NCBI RefSeq assembly: GCF_004193775.1
Contig: NC_041007.1
Coordinates: forward strand, 31,981,840-32,045,839
Direction: 5' to 3'
Source: Glycine soja
Taxonomy: Eukaryota; Streptophyta; Magnoliopsida; Fabales; Fabaceae
DNA length: 64,000 nucleotides
Shown: positions 34,401-44,628 of the stretch, one piece after another
How positions within the stretch are numbered: the stretch's first letter is position 1
How the letters are laid out: every line of letters starts with the position of its first letter
Program-made: the position numbers and the translations under genes
Notes under the pieces: generated by a model
The model's input: the letters and a program-made list of their open reading frames with translations, nothing else
Database searches by the model: none
What the model was told of the DNA's origin: nothing

Positions 34401-35471
34401 TGTTGGACAAGTGGCCTCAGATATCTTAAGAAGGGGGGGTTGAATTAAGATATCACAAAATTTTCCTAATTAAAAAATTCTATTTTGATTTTAACCTGTA
34501 ACCCTAGATTCCTTAACAGTAAACTCTTAAGAAAATATGCAAGATAAACTTACTGAAAAGAAAGAATAAATAATAAGCAATTAAAGGAGTTTAAGGGAAG
34601 AGAGATTGCAAACACAGATTTATACTGGTTCGGTCACACCCTTGTGCCTACGTCCAGTCCCCAAGCAACCTACTTGAGAGTTCCACTATCTTGTAAAAGC
34701 CTATTACAAGATCTGAACCACACAAGGGCAACCCTTCCTTTGTGTTTAGATTTCTTTACAACAAGAGACCCTCGGTCTCTTAATCCCTTTTCAGAATAAA
34801 GAAGAAGAGAAGAAGAAATCTCTCTTGAAAGAGATAGATTGAACAATTTGAGCACTCAAATAATTCCTTATTGAATCACAAGTGTTTTGGCCAAGGAATT
34901 TGTAAGAGGATAAAACGATTTTGCTTTTTAAGAGGATAAGACCTTTTTGTTCTGAAAACTCTTAGCAAATTCGTGTCTCAAGTCACATATATATAGGCAT
35001 TTGATGGCCATTCAAGAACCAAATGAAAAGATGTGACTGTTGAGAATATTTTCTGAAAATCTCCTCTGGTAATCGATTACAGTATGTGTGTAATCGATTA
35101 CAAGCTTTAAAATTTGAATTAAAATGTTCAATAACTGCTGGTAATCGATTACATAGTGCAAATTTTGAATTCAAATTTTAATAGCTGTTGTAAATCATTT
35201 TTTGCCACTGGTAATCGATTACATCCTCTGGTAATCGATTACCAGAGAGTAAATCTCTTGAAAAAGACTTTTTAACTTAAATTTCTTGGCCAAACCTTTT
35301 GCTACTTCAATTAGGAATTCCCTTCCTATTTAATATACCCTTCCTAAGACTCTAGAGACTGTCTTGATCATCCATCTTGAATATCTTTAATTTCTTTGTC
35401 TTGAATAAAGCTTTGAGAAGCATGTGATCCTTTGGCATCATCAAAACATTCAGCTTGATCCTTTGTCTACA
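34401..35471 (-). mobile_element. S4: solo LTR with TAATCGATTAC motifs
   Basis: Plus-strand ends TGTTGGACAAGTGGCC and CTTTGTCTACA, flanked by a perfect TAAAA duplication (34396-34400, 35472-35476). Five TAATCGATTAC or near copies lie at 35070-35245. A minus-strand TATA stretch at 34988-34995 gives the orientation. It sits between the protease and RT parts of C2 and adds 1076 bp. Confidence 0.93.
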
Positions 35472-35476
35472 TAAAA

Positions 35477-36202
35477 ATCAGATACAAGATCAAATTCAAA
35501 CTCAGATTTAGATTCAATGCATAAGGAATGACAAGTATGCAGATCAGATAAAGATGGATGTTTTCTACCATGAAGAACATAATCAAAATCAAACATATAA
35601 TCATCAACAATCTGATCAATTATCTCAGCACGAAAAACAAAATGATCCTCAGATGGATGTTTCATGGCATCAAGAATGTTAAAATGAACAACAATATCAC
35701 CAAATTCCATAGACAATGTGCCAACATAAACATCTATCTTGGTTCGGGCTGTTTTCATAAATGGTCTGCCTAAAATAATTGGAACTGAACCATGGGAAAA
35801 TCCCTCTTCCATATTAAGAACATAAAAATCAACAGGAAAAATAAGTTCACCAACCCGAACCAACACATCCTCTATGAAACTTGCGGGGTAAGCAACACGT
35901 CTATTTGCCAAATGAATCACCACATCTGTAGATTGCAAAGGTCCAAGAGATAAAGAATTGAAAATGGACAGAGGCATGACACTAACTGATGCTCCTAGAT
36001 CTAGCATGGCATTCTCAAATTTACTGTTCCCAATAATGCAAGGTATATAGAAAGTACCTGGGTCCTTACATTTCTCAGGAATGTGAGGAATAGATTTACC
36101 TATCAATGCTGACACATTTCTGCCTATGCTAATGCTTTCATTGCCTTCGAGCTTCCTTTTGTGGGTGCACAAATCCTTTAGAAACTTGGCATATCTTGGA
36201 AT
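35477..36202 (-). pseudogene. C2 aspartic protease region
   Basis: Open from after a TAG at 36203-36205 to S4. It encodes ALIGKSIPHIPEKCKDPGTF, the active-site segment NAMLDLGASVSVMPLSIFNSL (DLGAS near 36000) and VPIILGRPFM. Retropepsin cuts the gag-pol polyprotein. The segment is about as well preserved as in C1. It ends in an acidic, less conserved linker that S4 interrupts. Confidence 0.88.
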
Positions 36203-36906
36203 CTACTTGATGGCATCTAGCAGAGGTATGTTCACCTCTACTTTCTTGAAGGTCTCCAAGATCTCCTTTTCCACTTCTTCCATTTTTTTGTTTGGAATTG
36301 CTCTAGGTGGGAATGGAAGAGGGATAAGAGGCTGCGGTAAGTCAGAATTACTAGAAGAAGGCCCACTTGCATGAAAATTTTTGTTTGGAAGCTTTCTCTT
36401 TTGTGCAACTATCTCATCCTCTTTTTTAGGTGTAGAATGAAGCTTGACAGGTTCAGGCACTTGAATTTGTTTGCCAGACCTCAAGGTGATGGCACTCACA
36501 TTTTTCAGATTCTGCATAGTTTGTGAAGGCAATTTGTCAGAATTTTGGGACTGAGCTTGGTTCAACTGAGTAGCCATTTGCCCCATTTGATTTGTCAGAC
36601 TCTGATAGAGGCTCTTGTCTCTTGCTGAAATTGCATATTTTGGATGGTCATTTGCCTCACTAACTCTTCTAAGGAAGGTTGAGGAGGAGCCTCAGTTGCT
36701 TGTTGTCATTGTTGTGACTGCTGCTTCTGTTGCTGCATTGGAGGAGGAACATATGGCTTGCTTGGACCAGCAACATTCTGGAAAGGAGGGACAGGCTGTT
36801 GTTGTTGTGGAGGACTTGCCCATCTTAGATCTGGATGATTTGTCCAACCTGGATTGTATTTGTTTCTTGAAAGATCATAATTATTCTGTTGTTGTTGGTT
36901 TTGCTG
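36203..36906 (-). pseudogene. C2 gag C-terminal low-complexity region
   Basis: Gln-rich sequence after the CCHC knuckle, homologous to residues 40-300 of the C1 663-codon piece. It follows a TAG at 36907-36909. A one-base loss near 36607 shifts the frame, after which 36586-36203 is open (MGQMATQLNQAQSQNSD, LPFPPRAIPNKKMEEVEKEI). A TAG at 36203-36205 ends it just before the protease piece. Confidence 0.8.
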
Positions 36907-38022
36907 CTAAAGGGGTCTATTATAAATGTTTGCAGCATAAGCTTCAGGTTGCTCATTGACTCCAGATTGCTGCAAAGAAGGACAAAGATCTATATGGTGA
37001 TTTGCAGAAGAACATAGACCACAGACTCTTGCAACAGGTGCAGATTTCTGATTCATGGCAAGCTGAGTTACTAGGTTGACCAAGGCATCAAGTTTTCCCT
37101 CAAGTTTTTTATTTTCAGCAGATGAAGATGAATCTGTGGCCACCTCATGGACTCCTCTAAGGACAATAACATCATTTCTTGCACTGAATTGTTGGAAGTT
37201 GGAAGCCATCCTCTCAATCAAATTCCTAGCCTCAGCAGGGGTCATATCACCAAGAGCTCCACCACTGGTAGCATCAATCATACTCCTCTCCATGTTGCTA
37301 AGTCCCTCATAGAAATATTGAAGAAGGAGTTGCTTAGAAATCTGGTGGTGAGGGCAGCTTGCACATAATTTCTTGAATCTTTCCCAGTACTCATACAAGC
37401 TCTCTACACTAAGTTTCCTGATGCCTGAAATGTCTTTTCTGATGGCAGTGGTCCTAGATGCAGGGAAGAATTTCTCCAAGAACACCCTCTTAAGGTCATC
37501 CCAGCTGAAAATGGACTTGGGAGCAAGGTAGTATAGCCAATCTTTTGCCACTCCCTCCAGAGAATGAGGAAAAGCCCTTAGAAAGATATGATCTTCTTGG
37601 ACATCAGGGGGCTTCATGGTGGAACAAAAAATATGGAACTCCTTAAGATGCTTATGAGGATCTTCACCCGCAAGACCACGAAACTTGGGCAGCAAATGTA
37701 TTAGTCTCGTCTTGAGAACATATGGAACACCCTTATTAGGATATTGAATGCACAAACTTTCATAAGTGAAATTAGGTGCAGCCATCTCCCTAAGAGTCCT
37801 CTCACGAGATGGAGGTTGAGTCATGTTCTCAATATGAAAATTAGTAGTTGAATGCTCAAAATCAGAATATTTAGAATCGCCGGCAACAGAATACTCAGAA
37901 TGCTCAAAATGCTCGAAATGCACAGAATGATCAGGATGCACACTATGCCTAACAAATCTATGAAAGGTTCTATCTATTTTAGGATCAAAGGGTTGTAAAT
38001 CACCTGGATTGCCTCTAGTCAT
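36907..38022 (-). pseudogene. C2 gag N-terminal part with CCHC knuckle
   Basis: 371 codons from ATG (MTRGNPGDLQPFDPKIDRT), open through the whole gag core, including WDDLKRVFLEKFFPASRT and MERSMIDATSGGALGD, which in C1 are split by a frameshift. The CCHC knuckle CGLCSSANHHIDLC lies near residue 337. It ends at TAG 36907-36909 within the polyprotein. As the longest intact gag here it could give a truncated capsid protein if transcribed, but its own 5' LTR is damaged. Confidence 0.88.
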
Positions 38023-38686
38023 GCACTATATGCAGCAAATAATGTGTTTCTCAAACAAGCACCAAGGGAGGGTTAAAACTACAACTATAGTCAAACAATA
38101 TCCAAATGAGCTGAAATTTTGTGAGAAATACCCTAAAATCATGAAAAGATAGCACAAAAATTGTTAGACAAAAATTCAAAGTCTAACTATGAAAACTGCC
38201 TAAGGAAAGTTTAGAAAAATAAGACAATAATACTAAAAAATAAAAAAAAATAAAAACTTAGTAAACAGTTGATTTTTCAAGTTTAAAATGGCAATGGACC
38301 ATAGGTCATTGCCACGGCATGGGAAATTTTCTTCTACCTCAAATGCATATCTAATAATAGTCATTTTGATACCCGGAGCAAAAGTTATGGCCGTTTTAAG
38401 TTTTGCTAAAAACAAGTTCCCAAAATTTTTGTCTCTCTCAAATTCAACCACACCAAGTGCTCCTGGTATTTTTCTCACAAAATATGGACCAAACGAAACT
38501 ACCACACAAAAAATAAGCCGAAAGTAACAACTCTAACTATCAAAACAAAAATCACCAATTAAATTACAAAATCAATCGCTTGTTCAGTCGCTAAACACTG
38601 TTCACAGCATTACACAAAAAAATCAGCATTACACAAAATCAGTCGCAATTTTGTGAGCAACTGAAACAGGGAAGCGCTAAACAGGG
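38023..38686 (-). other. C2 leader, truncated
   Basis: Homologous to the C1 leader (19137-19800). It stops at 38686, where the B LTR pair begins; the distal leader and tRNA-Asp site are missing. No gene seen. Confidence 0.6.
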
Positions 38687-40189
38687 GATGTAAGCTCCAT
38701 TGGAGCTTGTAGGCCTAGGATCTTCTTCATCAATGGATTCATTTGCTTCTTGGAAGATGAATGGCAGCGGAATGGAGAAGGAAGAGAGAGAGGAGATGTC
38801 ACTTCAAGGAGAAGATGAGTCTAGAATAAGCTCACCACCATAGGAGGCCATGGATAAGAGCTTGGAGGAAGAAGGAGATGAATGAAGGGAGAGGGAGAGA
38901 AGAGCACGAAATTTTGTGCTCTGAAATCTGAAGTTAATATTCAAATGATCAAAGTTCTAAAAAATGCACACACATGACCTCTATTTATAGCCTAAGTGTC
39001 ACACAAAATTGGAGGGAAATTCAAATTTTTCTTGAATTTGAAATTGAATTTGTGGAGCAAAACTTTGGAGCTAAAATTTCACTGATTATGATTAGTTAAT
39101 TTTAGTTATGGTTCAGCCCACTAATCCAAGATCAATTCCAAGATTCTCCACTAAGTGTGCTTAGGTGTCATGAGGCATGAAAAGCATGAAGGACATGCAC
39201 AAAGTGTGACTATATGATGTGGCAATGGGGTGTAGTAAGCAAATGCTCACTTCCCCCTCTAAAATTTAATTGGATTGGGCTTCTACCAATTCAATTAAAT
39301 TTATTTCCAACCACACACATCAAATATCCACTTAGTGCATGTGAAATTACAAAACTACCCCTAATACAAAAACTAGTCTAGGTGCCCTAAAATACAAGGG
39401 CTGAAAAAATCCTATATTTCTAGGGTACCCTACCTACAATATGGAGCCTTAAATACAAGGACCAAATATAATGACATCCTAGTCTAATATGTACAAAGAT
39501 AATTGGACCCAACCTTGGCCCATGGGCTCAGAAATCTACCCTAAGGTTCATGAGAACCCTAGGGCCTTCTTCAGCAGCTCTAACCCAATCCAATTAAATT
39601 TTAGAGGGGGAGGTGAGCATTTGCTTACTACACCCCATTGCCACATCATATAGTCACACTTTGTGCATGTCCTTCATGCTTTACATGCCTCATGACACCT
39701 AAGCACAGTTAATGGAGAATCTTGGAATTGATCTTGGATTAGTGGGCTAAACCATAACTAAAATTCACTAATCATAATTAGTGAAATTTTGGCTCCAAAG
39801 TTTGGCTCCACAAATTCAAGTGAAATTTGAATTAAAATTCAAATTTCCCTCCAATTTTGTGTGACACTTAAGCTATAAATAGAGGTCATGTGTGTGCATT
39901 TTTTTGAACTTTGATCATTTGAATATTAAACTTCAAATTTCAAAGCTCCTTTAGAGAACAAAATTTCGTGCTCTTCTCTCCCTCACCCTTCATTCATCTC
40001 CTTCTTCCTCCAAGCTCTTATCCATGGCCTCCTATGGTGGTGAGCTTCTACTAGACTCATCTTCTCCTTGAAGTGGCATCTCCTCTCTCTCTTCCTTCAT
40101 CATTCCGCTGCCATTCATCTTCCAAGAAGCAAAGGAATCCATTGATGAAGAAGATCCTAGGCCTACAAGCTCCAATGGAGCTTACATCA
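38687..40189. repeat. Head-to-head pair of B LTRs forming a ~590-bp palindrome
   Basis: A B-type LTR in minus orientation (38687-about 39590) is followed directly by one in plus orientation (about 39591-40189, lacking its first ~370 bp). Both end with the LTR terminus (GATGTAAGCTCC on the left, GGAGCTTACATCA on the right). Arms 38687-39278 and 39596-40189 pair with roughly 95 % identity by eye; the loop is about 315 bp of unpaired U3. The junction lies in a short shared CAATCC. No target duplication flanks the pair. Mirror-image TATA boxes lie near 38985 and 39870. Confidence 0.88.
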
Positions 40190-41238
40190 GTCTCCTAACG
40201 AGCAATGGTCAACCAAACGTTCATAACAAATAGTAATAAAACAATAACGAATTGGGGGGGGGGGGGTTCTTTGTTTTTGTAAATTAAACAGCAAACAAAT
40301 CTGAATTAGAAAATAACAGAATTAAAACATGTTGTTTCCCCTTGATTCACAAGCAAGTCTCTTATCCTAGGTTACGAGAATTTATGCTTAATCAGTTCAA
40401 CCACTTAATCCAACCCTAAATTAAATTACTAAGCGAAAATTAACATAAGACTGTCATTATGTGATTAAGCAACACATACACCAATTAATCATGAACGAAA
40501 CTGATCATTAAGCATGAACGTAAATTAAGCGCAGAGACAATTAATCAAGCACTAAGCATGCATGGATTAATAGCAACAAATACAGAGTAATTGGTGAAGA
40601 GGAAAAACTGATCAGTATTCAATAGTAATAACAAAACCTCAAAGAGAGTTGTTCTTGATCCTCAAGATAAAACAACCCTAGAGACTTAGCCTTCCATTAA
40701 TCAGCAGAAACGAAATTGTAGATTGAAGTAGAAATGAAATTGCAGAAAGCGAATTTTATTCTATGTGAACAATGTGCATGAACAGTAAAAACTGGAATTC
40801 TAAAACCCTAGAATTATTCTCCTCTACTCCAAAAAAACTCCCTAAACTAAAACCCTGGTGTTGTTATATAGGTTCTCAGTCCCAAAGCTTACAAATCTAT
40901 TTTAAGTCCAAGCCCATAAACAAAATAAAATAAAATCTAGACAAGATAAGATAATATTGGATGAAATAAAATCTGGACGAAATAAAATCTAGACGAAATA
41001 AAATCTGGATAAGATAAGATTTGATAGAATAAAATTGTCTGCTCTCTTCAAGTCCAAGCCCAATTCCGGATTCAAGCCCAATTGCTTATAATTCTCCTGA
41101 AATTAAATTAAAAAACACAAAATTAGTCAAGTAGGCCCAAATGATAAAACTACCTAATTAATTCGACAATTAAGGTTAATCAGTAATTAAAATGGTGACA
41201 AAAAGGGTTAAGAAACAGGAGAAAATAATGACACATCA
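40190..41238 (-). mobile_element. 5' LTR of C2, truncated
   Basis: Matches the C2 3' LTR from about 28767 onward (GTCTCCTAACGAGCAATGG on). The ~65 bp next to the primer site are lost. It ends AATGACACATCA next to GAAGG. It contains a run of 13 G near 40254-40266, the longest of all C LTRs here. Confidence 0.88.
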
Positions 41239-42021
41239 GAAGGCCTTGGGGTTCTCATGAACCTCAAAGGTAGATTTTTGAGCCCACGGGCCAAGGTTGG
41301 GTCCGCTCTTTTTTGTAAATATCAGAATAGGTTTTTCCTTGTTTTGGGCCTTGTATTTTGGCCATTCTAGTACTATAGGGTTTTAGCCTTGTATTTCAGA
41401 GCATTTTGAGTAGTCTTTGTAGTAGGGATTTTTCATGTATTTTGCAATGGGGATGAGCTTAGCTATTATAGGGGATGTGTAGCTAAGCTCTAGCTTCTTA
41501 TCTCTAACAGGTGAGATTAGCTATTAGAGAGGTATGTGTAGCTAAGCTCTAGCTTCTTATCTCTAAGAGGTGAGATTAGCTATTAGAGAGGTATGTGTAG
41601 CTAAGGTTTAGCTTCTCTAGGAATCTTCTCAAGGAAGCTTCTTAAGGAGGTGAGCTTAGTTATTAAAGAGGTTTGAGTAGCTAAGCTCTAGCTTCTCAAG
41701 GAAGCTTCTCAAGGATGTTTCTCAAGGAAGCTTCTCAAGGATGTTTCTCAAGGAAGCTACCTAGGCTATAAATAGAAGCTTGTGTAACACTTGTTGTAAC
41801 TTTGATGAATGAGAGTCTTGTGAGACAAACTTCAAAGTTCAACTTCTCTCCCTCTTTTCTTCCTTCAATTTCATGCTCTCCCCTCTCTCTCTCTTTTCAT
41901 CCATTGAAGCATCCTCTCCAAGCTTTTTATCCAAGGCACATTCTTGGTGGTGAAGCTCCTTCTTCCATGGCTTATTCCCTAGTGGATGGTGCCTCCTCTC
42001 ACCTTTTCTCCTATATCTTCC
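41239..42021 (+). mobile_element. B3 LTR, second part
   Basis: Continues the LTR begun at 28630 after the GAAGG duplication. It contains TATAAATA at 41767-41774 and a 59-bp tandem repeat. It loses similarity at about 42021, where a 91-bp spacer leads into the inverted LTR of B2. Its normal 3' terminus is not seen. Confidence 0.82.
41452..41760 (+). repeat. ~59-bp repeats with TAGCTAAGCTCTAGCTTC
   Basis: GAGCTTAGCTATTA/GAGATTAGCTATTA followed by TGTAGCTAAGCTCTAGCTTCT recurs four times (about 41452, 41512, 41571, 41653), then short AAGGAAGCTTCTC repeats. The opposed B2 LTR has only about two of these units (42430-42560), so the two arms are not exact mirror copies. Confidence 0.75.
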
Positions 42022-42112
42022 GCTGCATCTCCATGGTGGAAAATCATCATTGAAGGATCTCATGGAAGCTCAAAGATCCAGACTCCATAGAAGCTCTACA
42101 AGCAAGCTAGAT
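42022..42112. other. 91-bp spacer between opposed B LTRs
   Basis: Flanked by TTCTCCTATATCTTCC (42006-42021) and its reverse complement (42113-42128). It is the loop of a palindrome whose arms are the B3 and B2 LTRs (41239-42021 and 42113-42835). It contains no recognisable LTR terminus. Confidence 0.7.
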
Positions 42113-42835
42113 GGAAGATATAGGAGAAGAGATGAGAGGAGGCGCCATCCACTAGGGAATAAGCCATGGAAGAAGGAGCTTCGCCACCAAGAATGTGACT
42201 TGGATAAGAAGCTTGGAGAGGATGCTTCAATGGAGGAAAAGAAAGAGAGAGTGAATGAGAGAGGGCGGAGCACGAAATTGAAGGAAGAAAAGAGGGAGAG
42301 AAGTTGAACTTTGAAGTTTATCTCTCAAGACTCTGATTCATCAAAGTTACAACAAGTGTTACACATGTTTCTATTTATAGCCTAGGTAACTTCCTTGAGA
42401 AACTTCCTTGAGAAACTTCCTTAAGAAGCTTCCTTGAGAAGATTCCTAGAGAAGCTAGAGCTTAGCTACACATACCTCTCTAATAGCTAAGTCCACCTCC
42501 TTGAGATAAGAAGCTAGAGCTTAGCTACACAACCCCTATAATAGCTAAGCTCACCCCTATGCCAAAATACATGAAAAGTCCCTACTACAAAGACTACTCA
42601 AAATGCCCTGAAATACAAGGCTAAAACCCTATACTACTAGAATGGCCAAAATACAAGGCCCAAAAGAAGGAAAAACCTATTCTAATATTTACAAAGAAGA
42701 GTGGACCCAACCTTGGGCCATGGGCTCAAAAATCTACCTTGAGGTTCATGAGAACCCCAAGGCCTTTTTTAGCAGCTCTAGCCCAATCCTCTTGGAGTCT
42801 TCTATCCAATACCCTTAGGGGGTAGGATTGCATCA
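42113..42835 (-). mobile_element. 3' LTR of B2
   Basis: On the minus strand it starts TGATGCAATCC at 42835 after the polypurine tract (42836-42850). TATAAATA lies at 42372-42379. Same subtype as B3. Its 3' terminus is lost in the palindrome junction. Confidence 0.85.
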
Positions 42836-42850
42836 TTCCCTCCACCTTGG

Positions 42851-43239
42851 AAAGGATTTGACCTCAAATCCCGAGGTTCTTCATACTCTGGGATCTTTCC
42901 CTTGACACCTGTAAAAAGAATAAAAACATATGTATTAGTGGTGTTAGGTATGTTAGAGTAGAGTAAGGTCTGAAAACCCCTTTCATGGACATCTTCCCAT
43001 GAGGGAACATGGTTCCTCACCAACTCAATGAGTGGTGCTACAAGTATAGAAAAATATGGGACAAACCTTTTGTAAAAGTTTGTTAAGTCATGGCAACCCC
43101 AAATTTCCCTTATACTTGGTGGAGTAGGCCAATCAGGAAGGACCTTTATTCTCTTAGGGTCTGTGGGAACCCCTTGATCTCTATTTACAAAATTAAGGAA
43201 AGTAATGCAATAAAACACACCTTTTTCTGGATTTTCATG
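42851..43239 (-). pseudogene. B2 RT/connection remnant
   Basis: Encodes FYCITFLNFVNRDQGVP, RIKVLPDWPTPPSIREIWG, CHDLTNFYKRFVPYFSILVAPLIEL and VPSWEDVHERGFQTL, then RSNPFQGGG. These are the Ty3 RT thumb and connection. The catalytic YXDD block is not recognisable. It is open further than the B1 copy, which has stops in the same stretch. Confidence 0.75.
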
Positions 43240-43935
43240 TTAATTATTCCTACAAAAAAATATTACAAACCTAAGGTGTCCCATATGAGCACCTAGGTTT
43301 GTATTAAAACCAAAAATAAGAACAGACTTAACTAATGAGTCCTTATGTACATGAATCATGAAGATGTTGGGTGCATGACTGATTTTACAAAAGAGGGTTG
43401 CAACACTCAACACATTCATCATATCACTTATTTTAGGGGTTTGGTGCCTAATAATACCTATTTTGGGCACCAACAAAGCACAAGGATTTAAGCTTTTACG
43501 AACCAAACCCTTATCCAACAACTCATTTACTTGAGAAATAACCTCAAGCCCAAGAGGTGTGGCAATGCTAACAAGTGTCTTTTTACAAAAGAGGAAATGT
43601 GGAGGTTTTCTAAGAGGGGAAGTTTCTTTAATGTTTGTCTTTATTGTAAAATGAATTTCTTTCTTAGCTAACCTTTTGGAGGAGACACTTACCTCCTTAC
43701 ACTCCTCCTTAACCATTAATGGTTGTCCTTCTTCTTGGGGGTAGATTTCTTCACTAGATTTTTCCCCTTTTGCTTCTTCACTTTCACTAGAGGAAGGTGA
43801 AGTAGTAGTCTCATCTTGGCTACTACAAATGTCTTGGCCCCTCATAATCATGGTTTTCTTGGTGGGGCATTGAGAAGTAATGTGTCCTCTTCCAAGACAT
43901 TTGAAGCACTTCATGGAGCTAGTATTCTCTTGCAT
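43240..43935 (-). pseudogene. B2 gag/RT fusion with CCHC knuckle
   Basis: 231 codons. The CCHC knuckle CFKCLGRGHITSQC is at residues 10-23, followed by a Ser/Glu-rich acidic stretch (40-75), a KEECKEVSVSSKRLAKKE segment, then RT-like LLDKGLVRKSLNPCALLVPKIG and a degenerate FGFNTNLGAHMGHLRFVIFF. Protease and the RT fingers are missing by deletion, not by stops. The same fusion occurs in B1 with most residues identical, so it pre-dates both insertions. A role as a small nucleic-acid-binding protein is possible but unproven. Confidence 0.72.
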
Positions 43936-44193
43936 ACTAACCTTAAGGGGTTGCTTTTCTATTGTCTCCCCTTATCATGTTTGGGCTTAGAAGGTGTCAC
44001 TCCAAAGATGCCTTGACCTTGGTCTTTCTTTGGATAAGAGTGAGAGCCATAAGATTTTAAAGTAGACTTCTTTTTAAGTTGATGCTCTACCCTTATTTCT
44101 TAATCTAAGTCATGTAAGTATAGGAGGTTAATGTTAGCCTCTTGATGCTTTCTTTCCTTTTATCTCCTATGAAAGTGAGGTATAAGATGTGAC

Positions 44194-44530
44194 CTATGCC
44201 CTTCCTTCATAATAGTCACAGAGTTCTTCACTTAGGCTCTTGCAAGAGTTATGACTACTATAGGAGGCATGTTTTTCTTTTCTTAACTCTTGTAGTATTT
44301 TCCTTCTTTCTTCTTCCCTTATTTTCTCTTTTTCATCTTGACTTATTTCTTCCATTCTTTTTTTTTTCATTTTTCTTTTCTCTTTTTTTTTTCTTTCCAC
44401 AACTTAAGGGATCTCAACTCATCTAATATCTTATACAAGGGGTCCTTGGGAGTAGAACCCTTACCATTAACACTAGATGAAGAATCAAGACTCGTGTTGG
44501 TTTCTAAGTTGTGGTTCTTTTATGTTGGGG
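44194..44530 (-). pseudogene. B2 gag N-terminal region
   Basis: Homologous to 10557-10853 of B1. It encodes a very basic/acidic helix (KKKEKRKMKKKRMEE, then EKEKIREEERRKILQELRKEKHASYSSH) and a CKSLSEELCDYYEG segment, ending at a TAG near 44194. Further gag coding continues towards 43990 with frame breaks. Likely coiled-coil or disordered; its exact function in these elements is not known to me. Confidence 0.6.
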
Positions 44531-44568
44531 GTTTGAAAACAAAAGGTAAAAGAAACTATGGTTGAAAC

Positions 44569-44628
44569 TGTAGAAGCAAAGCTTCATGGTGAATCAAAGG
44601 TGTTTTGATGATAACAAAAGATGATGAC
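44569..44628 (+). mobile_element. S5: first 60 bp of an S-type LTR
   Basis: TGTAGAAGCAAAGCTTCATG and the following bases match the S1 start (6672 on), with a short internal difference. Its continuation is interrupted at 44629 by A2; the rest is presumably beyond the right edge of A2/SIRE1. Confidence 0.75.

Larger units (their letters stand above)
28703..41238 (-). mobile_element. C2: Athila-like Ty3 retrotransposon, damaged 5' end
   Basis: Same organisation as C1: 3' LTR 28703-29809, non-coding 3' region, IN, RNase H, RT, protease, gag, leader, 5' LTR. A perfect GAAGG duplication (28698-28702, 41239-41243) flanks it. A solo LTR (34401-35471) splits the protease-RT spacer. A head-to-head pair of B LTRs (38687-40189) replaces the end of the leader, the primer site and the first ~65 bp of the 5' LTR. 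It is more decayed than C1 and belongs to a different subfamily, since its LTR differs (for example in the repeated GGATAAGATAAG and GACGAAATAAAATCT segments). Confidence 0.9.
42113..44568 (-). mobile_element. B2: deleted chromovirus-like Ty3 element
   Basis: Contains, 5' to 3' on the minus strand: gag start (44530-44194), gag/RT fusion (43935-43240), RT/connection remnant (43240-42851), polypurine tract, LTR. The same parts and the same gaps are in B1. The 5' side is cut at 44568 by the S5 LTR start (probable duplication half GAAAC at 44564-44568). No protease, RNase H or integrase is visible, so it is non-autonomous. Confidence 0.8.

Noticed and set aside
38687..40189. Complete small LTR retrotransposon or TRIM
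   Set aside because: The LTRs are inverted, not direct, with no primer site, polypurine tract or target duplication.
41802..42307. ORFs of 60-85 codons on both strands at 41.8-42.3 kb
   Set aside because: They fall inside the two opposed B LTRs and mirror each other because of the palindrome.
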